DNA of 22,955 bases from Chloroflexota bacterium (GTDB lineage: Bacteria; Chloroflexota; Ktedonobacteria; Ktedonobacterales; Ktedonobacteraceae): assembly GCA_902812455.1 (NCBI GenBank), contig CADDZH010000086.1, positions 1 to 22,955 of the forward strand, given 5' to 3'. The notes under the pieces are model-generated. The model was not told where the DNA came from. It searched no databases and worked only from the letters and a program-made list of their open reading frames with translations. Position 1 is the stretch's first letter. Each line of letters begins with the position of its first letter. A program made the position numbers and the translations under genes. This document shows positions 1 to 7,728 of the stretch, piece after piece.

Positions 1-121
1 GCAGCACACCTGTAAATATCAGTGAGGGCAGCGTGATGAAGCTCCCGCCTCCTGCCACAGAGTTGAGCGTCCCGCCGAGTATGGCGGCGATAAAAAGCAG
101 GGCCATCTGTACAAACGTCAT
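1..121 (-). CDS. TSUP/TauE-SafE family anion exporter, N-terminal part (runs off left edge)
   Basis: Only the first 40 codons are in the window. They start at the ATG at 121-119 with an AGGAGA ribosome site about eight bases upstream. The peptide is a hydrophobic helix followed by a motif reading LNSVAGGGSFITLPSL. This is the hallmark first repeat of the TSUP (DUF81, TauE/SafE) membrane family, which exports or imports sulfite, sulfoacetate and related anions. The motif supports the family well but says nothing about the substrate. The gene diverges from the 5S rRNA gene, and the two promoters overlap in the 50 bases between them. The rest of the protein, normally about 250 residues with seven to eight membrane segments, lies outside the window. 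Confidence 0.8.
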   Translation of the reverse strand, partial: MTFVQMALLFIAAILGGTLNSVAGGGSFITLPSLIFTGVL

Positions 122-134
122 AAATAATCTCCTA

Positions 135-163
135 TTGACATCCTCGTATACTTGTAGTAATAT
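135..163 (+). promoter_or_regulatory. Strong sigma70-type promoter of the 5S rRNA gene
   Basis: TTGACA (135-140) is separated by exactly 17 bases from TAATAT (158-163), an almost perfect housekeeping promoter. Transcription would begin near 170, about 30 bases before the mature 5S. No other rRNA gene lies between the promoter and the 5S, so the 5S appears to be transcribed alone. Confidence 0.75.
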
Positions 164-175
164 ACATGCTGTCAA
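145..175 (-). promoter_or_regulatory. Possible promoter of the TSUP gene
   Basis: Read leftward, a perfect TTGACA lies at 175-170 and a TATACG at 150-145, spaced 19 bases. The -10 matches consensus at four of six bases and the spacer is long, so the assignment is tentative. It overlaps the oppositely directed 5S promoter almost completely, so only one polymerase could occupy the site at a time. Confidence 0.4.
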
Positions 176-201
176 GAGAAACCGCCTGTATGTGCAGGTG
201 A

Positions 202-317
<116 letters not shown>

Positions 318-321
318 TCAC

Positions 322-341
322 CTGCCCACACGGGCGGTTTT
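322..341 (+). terminator. Rho-independent terminator of the 5S gene
   Basis: A six-pair stem with one G·T pair (322-327 with 332-337) and an ACAC tetraloop is followed directly by TTTT. It shares bases with the 3' arm of the 5S processing stem, so the two folds compete. Confidence 0.6.
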
Positions 342-480
342 ATAGTGCAGCAAAACTACCTCTTGTAGATATGCGCACAATACGCTATACTTGCCATAGA
401 CACGGGCAGGAACATATCCAGAAGCAGTATCTCTGGCTTTTGGGACGCCTCATACCGGCTAGCCGCCGGCGTTCCTTGTC

Positions 481-520
481 CATGCAGGGCTATGCAGGTA
501 TCGAGCACGTCTCCTGCATG
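481..520. repeat. ATGCAGG triple motif upstream of the HbpS-like gene
   Basis: CATGCAGG (481-488) is perfectly inverted as CCTGCATG (513-520). A third copy of ATGCAGG sits at 492-498, exactly ten bases, or one helical turn, after the first. The cluster lies 50-90 bases upstream of the HbpS-like start and just upstream of a weak -10-like TATGAT at 537-542. It could be an operator or a hairpin; there is no T-run, so a terminator is unlikely. The remainder of the 342-571 gap shows no gene. Confidence 0.35.
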
Positions 521-571
521 TATCTTTGATAGATTGTATGATAATGTTTTGATTGAAAGGTAGTAGTTCGC

Positions 572-1291
572 GTGAACATGACCATAGATGTTGCGCGCCG
601 GATTTTAGAAGCGAGTAAGCAACGCGCCAGAGAGTTACGTAGCCCCGTTAGTATTGCCATCGTTGATGCGGGAGGGCACCTGGTGCTTTTTGAGCGCATG
701 ATGTCCCCCTATGGCTGGGCGACCGGGAATATCAGCATTGCCAAAGCAAACACTGCCGTGATGTTCAACCAGTCCACGGATGCTGTCGCGCAATGGGGGG
801 CTGCTATCCCCGGCTTTGCATCGAGCCTGGCTACGATGACGAACGGGAATTTTATCATGGCGGCAGGAGGCTGGCCTATTCGTATGGGCGGAGCCACGAT
901 CGGCGGCATTGGAGTTAGCGGGGGCAATGCGCCGGGAAGAGATGACGAAATTGCTCGCGCCGGCCTGGCAGCATTGGAGGCGATGGCACCACAGCCATCC
1001 CCACAGGCTGCACAACCTCAAGCGCAGCCTCCCCAGTCGCCATCACCGGTCGAGGCCCAGCAGCAGCGACATTCGGCGCCATATATGGCGCCAACTCCCT
1101 CCTATCCTGCCATGCAGGCGCCAAACAGTAATTCGGGCTTCCAGCAGCCATCATCCCAGGCGCAGAACGGACCGGAGCAAATAACGGGCACACATTACCT
1201 GGCCACTGACGAGCAACAGGGAGGCAATCCGTATGGTAGCGACGAGCCTTTTAATCAATATAATGATAATCCTTCAGGAGGCCAATCATGA
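572..1291 (+). CDS. HbpS/GlcG (DUF336) family protein with Pro/Gln-rich tail
   Basis: Residues 4-140 form a DUF336 (Haem_degrading, HbpS/GlcG-like) domain, with the typical SIAIVDAGGHLVLFERM segment near the N-terminus and the signature GGWPIRMGGATIGGIGVSGG followed by an acidic D-E-I-A-R-A helix. Family members bind haem or haem-breakdown products, or act as cobalamin/diol-utilisation accessories; the exact role here is unknown. Residues 141-239 are low-complexity Pro/Gln/Ser/Ala and probably disordered, which is unusual because the family is normally a bare domain of about 140 residues. The start is the GTG at 572, 11 bases after AAAGG; an ATG at 578 is an alternative. The stop overlaps the start of the next gene as ATGA, so the two are translationally coupled. 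Confidence 0.82.
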   Translation: MNMTIDVARRILEASKQRARELRSPVSIAIVDAGGHLVLFERMMSPYGWATGNISIAKANTAVMFNQSTDAVAQWGAAIPGFASSLATMTNGNFIMAAGGWPIRMGGATIGGIGVSGGNAPGRDDEIARAGLAALEAMAPQPSPQAAQPQAQPPQSPSPVEAQQQRHSAPYMAPTPSYPAMQAPNSNSGFQQPSSQAQNGPEQITGTHYLATDEQQGGNPYGSDEPFNQYNDNPSGGQS

Positions 1292-2136
1292 CCCAGGGGC
1301 CTGGTAATCGCTCCTACTCAACCCATAAACGTTCCAATCGTGGTGGACGCAACAAACCAACCCTCGTAACCACGCCCGTCTCTGAAAACACGGAAATGGC
1401 CGGCGAGCAGGCAGCCGAGGATACTCCTTCTCCTGTTGAAGAGAGCGCTGCCGCAGAGCAAGTACAGGCTTCGCCGGCACCACCCGCGCCCTCTTCGCGG
1501 AGGTTGCCTCGCTTCTTCTCACATGTAGGCAAGAGCTCTCAGGCGCAGGAGGTTGACGAGACAGAAGCAGCACAGGCGCGATTAGCTCGCGCCACACGTA
1601 GCAAGACCACGCCTGCTAAAGCAGCAGCCAGCGAAACGACGACAGAGGACGAGAGCAGACAGGAGCAAAAGGCAACCACTAGAAAGGAGCCAGCACGGGC
1701 CGGAGCGCCTTCTCGACCTGCTTCCCAGAGCGCTTTTAAGACAAAATACATTATTGGTATGGGCATCTACCTGATTGGAGCGCAGTTGATCGGCACGTAT
1801 GAGCACAATTTCTTTGTGGCAAATCACCTGGACAGCCTGCTCGCCAAGTTTAGTGTGTTCGGGTTGCCAATGGTCATCTATACATCGACGCTGGTATTCC
1901 TGCTCACGCTCATTGTGCTGCTAGTGATCCTGGCACGGCTTGACCTGATCCCCCGCAGCTTCGGCGCACTGGCTGGCCAGCCTCCACAGCAGAACAGGCG
2001 CGGTGGCTCGAATAGGCAGAATTCGAGCGACACTGGGCGCACGCAGCAGCCAACAATGAGGCAGGGCGTGAAGGGTGCGGATGATGACCTTTACCAGCAG
2101 TACCGCGCCAATCAACGCAAAGGACGCAAGAAATAG
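1288..2136 (+). CDS. Uncharacterised two-helix membrane protein with long disordered N-terminus
   Basis: I do not recognise this family. The ATG at 1288 overlaps the stop of the HbpS-like gene by four bases and is preceded by a perfect AGGAGG six bases upstream. Residues 1-150 are Ala/Glu/Pro/Lys-rich and probably disordered. Two hydrophobic segments follow, about residues 153-170 and 190-220, the second being a long aliphatic run ending VLLVILARLDL. The C-terminal 60 residues are Gln/Arg/Lys-rich and very basic (ending NQRKGRKK). The simplest topology is a hairpin with both charged tails in the cytoplasm. Coupling to the HbpS-like protein suggests that this protein tethers or partners it, but that is inference. 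The stop lies one base from the stop of convergent priA. Confidence 0.75.
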   Translation: MTQGPGNRSYSTHKRSNRGGRNKPTLVTTPVSENTEMAGEQAAEDTPSPVEESAAAEQVQASPAPPAPSSRRLPRFFSHVGKSSQAQEVDETEAAQARLARATRSKTTPAKAAASETTTEDESRQEQKATTRKEPARAGAPSRPASQSAFKTKYIIGMGIYLIGAQLIGTYEHNFFVANHLDSLLAKFSVFGLPMVIYTSTLVFLLTLIVLLVILARLDLIPRSFGALAGQPPQQNRRGGSNRQNSSDTGRTQQPTMRQGVKGADDDLYQQYRANQRKGRKK

Positions 2137-2137
2137 T

Positions 2138-4795
2138 CTATACAGTACTTACGGGATCGATATCTATCGACCAGTTGGGTGCATCGATAACCCGCAGGAG
2201 CGGGTGCAGGTCGGGGCCGCGCACAATCATCTGCCAGTGATACTTGCCGCGAAGCCGCTCCATCAATGCCGGGGCCGGACCAACAACATCCGTATCTAGC
2301 AGCCCCAGCCGGGCAATCCAGTCATCCACTTGCTCGCGCAGCAGCAGGGCCTCGTTCTGCGCACGCCGCCGGTTCTCATGGCTATATGTAAATTTAGCAA
2401 ACTGGCGAAAGGGAGGGTAGCCGTAGCGCTGCCGGGCAGCGATCTCTGCCGCGTAAAATTCATGGTAGTCGTGCCGCGAGGCAGTATCGATGCAGAAATG
2501 CTGTGGGTTGAAGGTCTGGATAATAACCCGGCCTGCCTCTTTTCCGCGTCCCGCTCTGCCTGCCACCTGTGTCAGTAACGTAAAGGCTCGCTCAGCAGCC
2601 GCGAAGTCGGGCAGGTTGAGAGCGATATCCGCCGAGACGACGCCCACCAGCGTTACCCCTGGAAGATCAAGTCCCTTCGCAATCATCTGCGTCCCTACCA
2701 GGATATCGGCCTCACGATTTGCGAAACGATCGAGTATCTGCCCGTGAGCGCGATGAGTGCTGGCTGTATCGCGATCCCAGCGCAGTAACCGAGCCTGGGG
2801 GAACATGCGCTGGATGGTTGCTACAACCTTTTCCGTGCCTAACCCAAAATAGCGTATGCCCTCGCTCTGGCACTGTGGGCAGGTATGCAGCACTTTGCCC
2901 GTTCGATTGCAGTAGTGGCAGAGCAAAATTCGCTCGGTGGCATGGTATGTCAAAGGCATATCGCAGCGATCGCACATAGCGACGTACCCGCACTCACGGC
3001 AGAGAACGCAACTGGCCGCGCCACGCCTGTTTAGAAAGAGGATAGCCTGCTGGCCTGCCTGCAAAACCTGCTCGAGTTCTTTCTGCAAGCGGCGGCTGAT
3101 GATGCTGGTATTGCCTGCGTGCAGCTCATTGCGCAGGTCAATCACCTCGACAGGCGGAAGCTCCGCCCCGATACGATGCGGCAACTCGAGCAGGCAGTAT
3201 ATCCCTTGCTCGGCGCGATAATACGACTCAATCGATGGAGTGGCGCTGCCCAGCACCACCGGGATATGGAGGATGCGCCCCAGGGTAATCGCGGCTTCCC
3301 TGGCGTGATAGGTCGGCCTCATCTCGCTTTGCTTGTAGGCAGGCTCGTGCTCTTCATCCAGGATAATGATCCCCAGGTCTGGCAAGGGCGAAAAGAGGGC
3401 AGAGCGAGCGCCAATGACAACATCGACTTCACCCGCACGAATGCGCCTCCATTCGTCATAGCGCTCCCCCACGTACAGGTCACCATGAATAATGGCTACA
3501 CGCCCCGGAAAGCGGCCCGCGAAACGCTCTATGGCCTGGCTTGTAAGCGCGATCTCCGGTACCAGTACAATAGCTCGTTTCCCCTGGGCGATGATCTCCG
3601 CTAGAGCCTGGAGATAAACCTCGGTTTTACCGCTGCCCGTCACGCCATGAAGGAGTATGGGCTTCTCTGGCTGGCCAGCATGGAGCAAGATCTGCTCCAC
3701 AACGTATTGCTGTTCGGAAGTCAGTGTCAAGGGTTCGGCAGGCGGGAAGACACGACCCAGCATGGGATCGTGCTGTACCTCAACTTCTTCGATGGCGATG
3801 ATCCCCTGGCGTACCAGTTCCTGCAATTGAGCCTTGTTCAGCTTACTGGCTTTGCAGAGCCTGGTAGGAGTCCATAGAAAGCGATCCCCAGGCTTAAACA
3901 GCCCCTGCTCCAGCAGGTCGATAGCTGCCAGTTGTCGTTGTGCCAGCAACGTCTCGCGATCTTGTGGCTCGAGCTGGAGCGCTTGTGCCGTCTCAGCGAT
4001 GGCCCAGGGGTCTGGCTGGTGTTTCATGGGGCGGCGCCGTACATTGTCAGAAGCCATAGTAATGGAGGCAGGCTCAGCCAGATGCTCCTGTATCTTTTCC
4101 TCGATTCCCTGCCGCCAGGCCACCAGCGCTTCCCCCTGGGCGATCAGCCGCACGACGCGCTTCATGCGTTTTTTTGCACGCGGCTCTGCTAGTTGTGGTT
4201 TGCGTTCGATCAGCCCGCTGGCGAACGCCTCCCGCAGGAGTTCTTTCGCTCGTTTAGGCCCAAGCATCTGTTTCACACGCTCAACGTCTAGCTCCCCATC
4301 TGCAAGGAGTAAGCCGATCAGCGCCTGCACGCGCAGGGATGCCGGCTGCTGCGCCGTTGCTCCCTCTTGCGGTATATCTCTCACTAACCGCAACACTGCC
4401 TGCGAGCGCTGCATCAGGCCAGGAGGCAGCATGCGCAAGGCGACCTGGGCCAGCGGTGTGACATAGTATTCGGCCATCCACTCGGCTAGCGCTCGTTGAT
4501 GTGGCAGCAGTGCCGGCTGCGGGTCCAGAATAGCGGAGATTGGCCGCAGCGCCAGCAAACCTTCGTCACTTCCAGCAGATCGCTGGGGGTAGGAGCGATC
4601 CTTGCGCTCATCCTCGTTGTGCTCGTCATTTACCTCGATGTGCCACACAATGCCCTCGACCAGGCGCTCTCCATAAGGGACTGCTACTAGCTGGCCCTCG
4701 CGTAGCTTGCTATGTAGTTCTTCTGGAACACTATAGGTGAGCAGCGCATTCTCGCTGCTCCATTTTGCGGCTGAGGTCAAAACGCTGGCAAGCAC
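2138..4795 (-). CDS. priA: Primosomal protein N', replication-restart DNA helicase PriA
   Basis: PriA is a superfamily 2 3'-5' helicase that reloads the replisome at stalled forks. Numbered from the upstream TTG at 4810, Walker A (GVTGSGKT) is at about 389-396 and the DEEH box at 485-488. Nine cysteines of the paired zinc-binding region fall at about 601-647, and motif VI (QVAGRAGRG) at about 748. At 885-890 residues it is longer than Escherichia coli PriA (732). The extra length lies mostly in a charged insertion near residues 59-85 and in the region before the helicase core. I chose the GTG at 4795 because GGGAGG (4808-4803) sits seven bases upstream. The in-frame TTG at 4810 would start inside mutL and lacks such a site. 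It follows mutL by a single base and is presumably co-transcribed with it. Confidence 0.95.
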   Translation of the reverse strand: MLASVLTSAAKWSSENALLTYSVPEELHSKLREGQLVAVPYGERLVEGIVWHIEVNDEHNEDERKDRSYPQRSAGSDEGLLALRPISAILDPQPALLPHQRALAEWMAEYYVTPLAQVALRMLPPGLMQRSQAVLRLVRDIPQEGATAQQPASLRVQALIGLLLADGELDVERVKQMLGPKRAKELLREAFASGLIERKPQLAEPRAKKRMKRVVRLIAQGEALVAWRQGIEEKIQEHLAEPASITMASDNVRRRPMKHQPDPWAIAETAQALQLEPQDRETLLAQRQLAAIDLLEQGLFKPGDRFLWTPTRLCKASKLNKAQLQELVRQGIIAIEEVEVQHDPMLGRVFPPAEPLTLTSEQQYVVEQILLHAGQPEKPILLHGVTGSGKTEVYLQALAEIIAQGKRAIVLVPEIALTSQAIERFAGRFPGRVAIIHGDLYVGERYDEWRRIRAGEVDVVIGARSALFSPLPDLGIIILDEEHEPAYKQSEMRPTYHAREAAITLGRILHIPVVLGSATPSIESYYRAEQGIYCLLELPHRIGAELPPVEVIDLRNELHAGNTSIISRRLQKELEQVLQAGQQAILFLNRRGAASCVLCRECGYVAMCDRCDMPLTYHATERILLCHYCNRTGKVLHTCPQCQSEGIRYFGLGTEKVVATIQRMFPQARLLRWDRDTASTHRAHGQILDRFANREADILVGTQMIAKGLDLPGVTLVGVVSADIALNLPDFAAAERAFTLLTQVAGRAGRGKEAGRVIIQTFNPQHFCIDTASRHDYHEFYAAEIAARQRYGYPPFRQFAKFTYSHENRRRAQNEALLLREQVDDWIARLGLLDTDVVGPAPALMERLRGKYHWQMIVRGPDLHPLLRVIDAPNWSIDIDPVSTV

Positions 4796-4796
4796 A

Positions 4797-6644
4797 TTAG
4801 CGCCTCCCAAATTCCCGTTCTAAGGCAGGCAGGCTAAAATGTACCATCGTTGGCCGGCCATGACAACAGCTAAACGGAGCGCTTGTTTGCTCCAGTTGTT
4901 CAACCATCTCACGCATCTCGCTTACCGTCAGGAAATAGTTGGCCTTGATCGCTGCCTTACAGGCGATATTGGCCAGCGCGTGCTCTTCCCACGTCTCGGT
5001 ATGCCCCAGATACTCCGGCACCGTCAGATCTACCAGCAACTCGCGCAGCGAGCGCGCATTCATCTGCTTGACCAGGACATTGGGCACGGCATGGACAACC
5101 AGCTTGTTCCCATCCAGAATCTCCAGGCTAAAGCCGATATGCGCGAGCCGGGCTGAGCAATCTTCTATGGCCTCCAATTCGCCTGGAGCCAGTTCCAGTT
5201 GTACAGGCGTGAGGAGCATTTGCGAGATGGGCGACTGCGCTTTTAGTGCGGCCACCATCCTTTCTAGCAGAATCCGCTCATGGGCAGCGTGCTGGTCGAC
5301 CAGGTACATGCCATCCGGCCCCTCGGCCACGATATAGCTCTGGGCGAGCTGCCCGATCACCCGTAATGGAGGCAGTTTCCTGGTGCTCTCTGAGCTGGCC
5401 TCGAGCCTGGCCCCCACAAGGGGGGCCACTACATTACCGGCCAGTTCAGGAGATGTGCTGGAAAGATTATCTTCATTGGGCGGCTTACCTGCTTCTTCCT
5501 CTGTGTCCCTGCGCACATGGCTTTGCCACAGTCTGGCAAGCAGGGGTGGCTTTGTGCCGCTCTCCTCTTCTGTCACCGTTAGCCAGGGATTATCCGGAGG
5601 GATAGGAGAAGAGTTTCCCTGGCCCCATGAAGGCATTTCGGGTGCTTCCAGCAGGGCCTTGCGCACAGCACGCAAGACGGCAGCGTAGACGCGGCGCTCT
5701 TTGAGGAAGCGAATCTCCGTCTTTGCAGGATGTACGTTGACATCGAGCAGCGAGGGATCGAGCGAGATGTTGACAACCGCGATGGGATGCCGACCGCTAA
5801 GCAGCAATGAGTGGTACGCTTCCTCGACGGCAGTTGTGAGCATGCGGCTGTGGACCCAGCGCCGGTTGACGAAGAATGAGATATACTGCCGTGTGCTTTT
5901 GTAGCAGGTTGGACGACTGGTATAGCCGCTGACAACGGGCCGCTCCGGGTCGTCATCGTTTCCATCCAGGCTGCTGATCGCTACCATCTGCTCGGCAACC
6001 GGCAAGCCGTATACCTCGACCAGGGTGCTGAACAATTGCCCGTTGCCAGGCGTAGAGAAAATCTGGCGCCCTTCGCTTGACACACTGAAGCGAATTTCTG
6101 GATAGGCCAGAGCGTACTGTTCCAGCATGTGCAGGCAGTGGCTGATCTCGGTGTTGCGGCTCTTCAAGAATTTTCGCCGTGCCGGCACCGCACTAAAGAG
6201 ATTGCGCACAGTTACCGTCGTGCCTTCCGGTGAAGCTGCCGCGCTCATCTCCGAAATATCCCCGTTAGCGGCATGAACTTGAGCCGCCTGCGCCGCTCCC
6301 CTGGCGTGGCTGAGCAATGTGACCTCGGCAACAGCAGCAATGCTCGCCAGGGCCTCACCGCGAAAGCCCAGCGTATGGATATGCTCCAGGTCATCGATCT
6401 GCGATACTTTGCTGGTGGTGTGTCGCGAGAGGGCCAGCCGGAGCTCATCAGCCGGTATACCACAGCCATTATCGGTCACGCGAATAAGTTGTAGCCCGCC
6501 CTCTATCAAATCGACGCGGATGTGGGTCGCTCCCGCGTCAATGCTATTCTCTATAAGCTCTTTGACGACCGATGCTGGCCGCTCAACGACTTCTCCTGCC
6601 GCAATTTTCGCCGCGACATCGGGCGCAAGCTGGCGTATTGGCAT
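4797..6644 (-). CDS. mutL: DNA mismatch repair protein MutL (endonuclease type)
   Basis: The N-terminal GHKL ATPase is complete: ENSIDAGA at about 32-39, DNGCGIP at 58-64, TLGFRGEAL at 91-99 and the NVHPAKTEIRF strand near 300. A variable acidic/Pro linker (about 340-420) leads to the C-terminal dimerisation domain. This carries DQHAAHERILLE at about 450-461, which fits the metal-binding endonuclease motif DQHA-x2-E-x4-E. An ACKAAIK segment (around 562) and a CCHGRPT motif (593-599) complete the site. MutL should therefore nick DNA itself, as in bacteria without MutH. The length of 615 residues is normal. The ATG at 6644 has GGAG ten bases upstream. No mutS is in the window. Its stop codon TAA is one base from the priA GTG. 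Confidence 0.96.
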   Translation of the reverse strand: MPIRQLAPDVAAKIAAGEVVERPASVVKELIENSIDAGATHIRVDLIEGGLQLIRVTDNGCGIPADELRLALSRHTTSKVSQIDDLEHIHTLGFRGEALASIAAVAEVTLLSHARGAAQAAQVHAANGDISEMSAAASPEGTTVTVRNLFSAVPARRKFLKSRNTEISHCLHMLEQYALAYPEIRFSVSSEGRQIFSTPGNGQLFSTLVEVYGLPVAEQMVAISSLDGNDDDPERPVVSGYTSRPTCYKSTRQYISFFVNRRWVHSRMLTTAVEEAYHSLLLSGRHPIAVVNISLDPSLLDVNVHPAKTEIRFLKERRVYAAVLRAVRKALLEAPEMPSWGQGNSSPIPPDNPWLTVTEEESGTKPPLLARLWQSHVRRDTEEEAGKPPNEDNLSSTSPELAGNVVAPLVGARLEASSESTRKLPPLRVIGQLAQSYIVAEGPDGMYLVDQHAAHERILLERMVAALKAQSPISQMLLTPVQLELAPGELEAIEDCSARLAHIGFSLEILDGNKLVVHAVPNVLVKQMNARSLRELLVDLTVPEYLGHTETWEEHALANIACKAAIKANYFLTVSEMREMVEQLEQTSAPFSCCHGRPTMVHFSLPALEREFGRR

Positions 6645-6715
6645 ATGGCTGGCGCTCCAAACCTGGATAAAAAATATTCCCTCTACCTATAAGTAAGAAC
6701 GATTGTTCATAATGG

Positions 6716-6745
6716 ATTATAACAGATTGTGGGCTGCTGAGTAAA
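6716..6745 (-). promoter_or_regulatory. Promoter of mutL-priA
   Basis: Read leftward, TTTACT (6745-6740) is 18 bases from a perfect TATAAT (6721-6716), about 70 bases upstream of the mutL ATG. It starts right at the end of the AbrB-type gene, so mutL-priA can be expressed independently of that gene. Confidence 0.6.
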
Positions 6746-6747
6746 TG

Positions 6748-6987
6748 TTATTCCTCCAGGCGGCGCTCAGCAATTAACTCATCTGCTAATGAGCCATCTT
6801 CAGGTATATAGCGACGAATCAGTTCCTGGGCGCGCTTGATTGCCTGTTGCTGAGTAAAGATGCGCACCTCTCCATTTTCCAGGCTTAATATCACCTCATC
6901 TCCGGTATGTAACCCAAGAGCCTGGAGATATTCTGCTGGAATTGCTATTTTGCCGCCTTCGGTGATTGTTGTTTTAACCGGTTCCAT
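6748..6987 (-). CDS. AbrB/SpoVT-type (MazE/VapB-like) DNA-binding protein, orphan
   Basis: The 79-residue protein begins with a swapped-hairpin AbrB domain: TTITEGGKIAIPAEYLQALG (6-25), then HTGDEVILSLENGEVRIFT. This fold is used by transition-state regulators and by antitoxins that bind their own operators. Residues 47-79 form a charged helix (AIKRAQELIRRYIPEDGS...) of the kind that grips a PIN-domain toxin in VapB proteins. However, no toxin gene follows: the next 90 bases hold only the mutL promoter. The gene upstream is on the other strand and is not a toxin either. The ATG at 6987 has GAGGAG about seven bases upstream. It is either a solitary regulator or an antitoxin that outlived its toxin. 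Confidence 0.85.
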   Translation of the reverse strand: MEPVKTTITEGGKIAIPAEYLQALGLHTGDEVILSLENGEVRIFTQQQAIKRAQELIRRYIPEDGSLADELIAERRLEE

Positions 6988-7042
6988 AGGTTACTCCTCG
7001 TTTAAGCGATAAATTGGCGCTGGACGGGATCAGTTGGGACAA

Positions 7043-7085
7043 GGAGCCGATAAATCGGCACTGGCCGCGATAAATCGGGCCCTAC
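7043..7085. repeat. Interspersed palindromic repeat, copy A
   Basis: The unit is a short palindrome, GCCGATAAATCGGC (7046-7059), a spacer, then a second half-palindrome GCGATAAATCGG running into GCCCTAC. It aligns over about 42 bases with copy B at 7791-7836 and shares the CCCTAC end with copies C and D. It is the main content of the 280-base gap between the AbrB-type gene and the HemA-like gene. Confidence 0.75.
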
Positions 7086-7199
7086 AGAGCCGTGATCGGA
7101 TGATGGTATCAATGTCCAGAATCGGCTCCTGCTATCATACAGCCTGTATAGGTGCCACGAAAAAAATACGGTAATTACCTGATGCGTTCGGGAAAAATT

Positions 7200-7208
7200 T
7201 GCTATAGT
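7200..7208 (+). promoter_or_regulatory. Extended -10 promoter of the HemA-like gene
   Basis: TGCTATAGT matches the TGn-TATAAT extended -10 form and lies 60 bases before the ATG at 7268. No convincing -35 is visible at 17 bases, which is tolerated in extended -10 promoters. Confidence 0.45.
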
Positions 7209-7267
7209 ATAACATGGAAGAAGAATTCCATCGTTGCATCGATTAATTTCAATAGAAGGAACCATAC

Positions 7268-7717
7268 ATGCACAACGTTGCAACTTGCATACCAACACGA
7301 GAAACCGAGGAGGTTGTGTCTATCGCGGAGGCCTGCCTCGGTGGACTGCGTGGTCGCTCTGCGCTTCTGATTGGGCCGGAAGAAGAGCGCTGCCCTTACA
7401 TGCTATTATTGCAGCGAGCAGGAATGAAGTACATTTACCAGGAAGATACGCCTGGCAATGCTGCTGCTATCATTCCTCATGTGCAATTGTTGATCAGTAT
7501 GCCTGGTTTTCCGGCCAATAACCTGCCCGTACCAGTATTAACGGCGGCAACTATAGCGCAAGGATGTATAGGGCGACGCGCGCCTCTCCTTATCTTCGAT
7601 TTATCTCCGTCTACCCCTTCTGTTGAGGAATTAGCCGGCCTGCTGCCTGCTGTTTGCCTCTATACCCCCGGCGACCTGCGTCACATTCTCTCGAAGGCGC
7701 AGGCCAATATGTACTGA
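7268..7717 (+). CDS. Stand-alone protein resembling the NADPH-binding domain of glutamyl-tRNA reductase (HemA)
   Basis: This 149-residue protein matches, by eye, only the middle domain of HemA. EEVVSIAEACLGGLRGRSALLIG corresponds to the first helix and beta strand. VQLLISMPGFP...PVPVLT corresponds to the DIVISSTG..HPVLT strand, and RRAPLLIFDLSPS...LPAVCLYTPGDLRHIL to the RPLFIIDIAVPRD...LYDLDDLQ end. The catalytic N-terminal domain with the active Cys and the C-terminal dimerisation helix are absent. The glycine-rich GAGEMG dinucleotide loop is replaced by GPEEER, so neither glutamyl-tRNA reduction nor normal NADPH binding is expected. AGAAGGA eight bases before the ATG, an extended -10 box and an intact frame argue that it is expressed rather than decayed. 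Its role is unknown. The family call rests on pattern similarity alone. Confidence 0.6.
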   Translation: MHNVATCIPTRETEEVVSIAEACLGGLRGRSALLIGPEEERCPYMLLLQRAGMKYIYQEDTPGNAAAIIPHVQLLISMPGFPANNLPVPVLTAATIAQGCIGRRAPLLIFDLSPSTPSVEELAGLLPAVCLYTPGDLRHILSKAQANMY

Positions 7718-7728
7718 GTCCTCTTTTG

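Noticed and set aside
418..441. CCAGA/TCTGG hairpin followed by TTTT
   Set aside because: The five-pair stem with a nine-base loop is too weak to call a terminator, and the 5S gene already has a better one at 322-341.
635..1021. Leftward frame antisense to the HbpS-like gene
   Set aside because: It is a shadow frame. The composition is rich in Arg, His and Cys, and the sense frame has a clear domain.
3834..4466. Rightward 210-codon frame inside priA
   Set aside because: It is a Ser/Arg/Cys-rich antisense shadow of the PriA coding sequence, without a ribosome site or domain.
7002..7298. Leftward 98-codon frame upstream of the AbrB-type gene
   Set aside because: It runs through repeat copy A and the promoter of the HemA-like gene, has irregular composition and no ribosome site. 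I considered it as a missing toxin and found no toxin-like motif.
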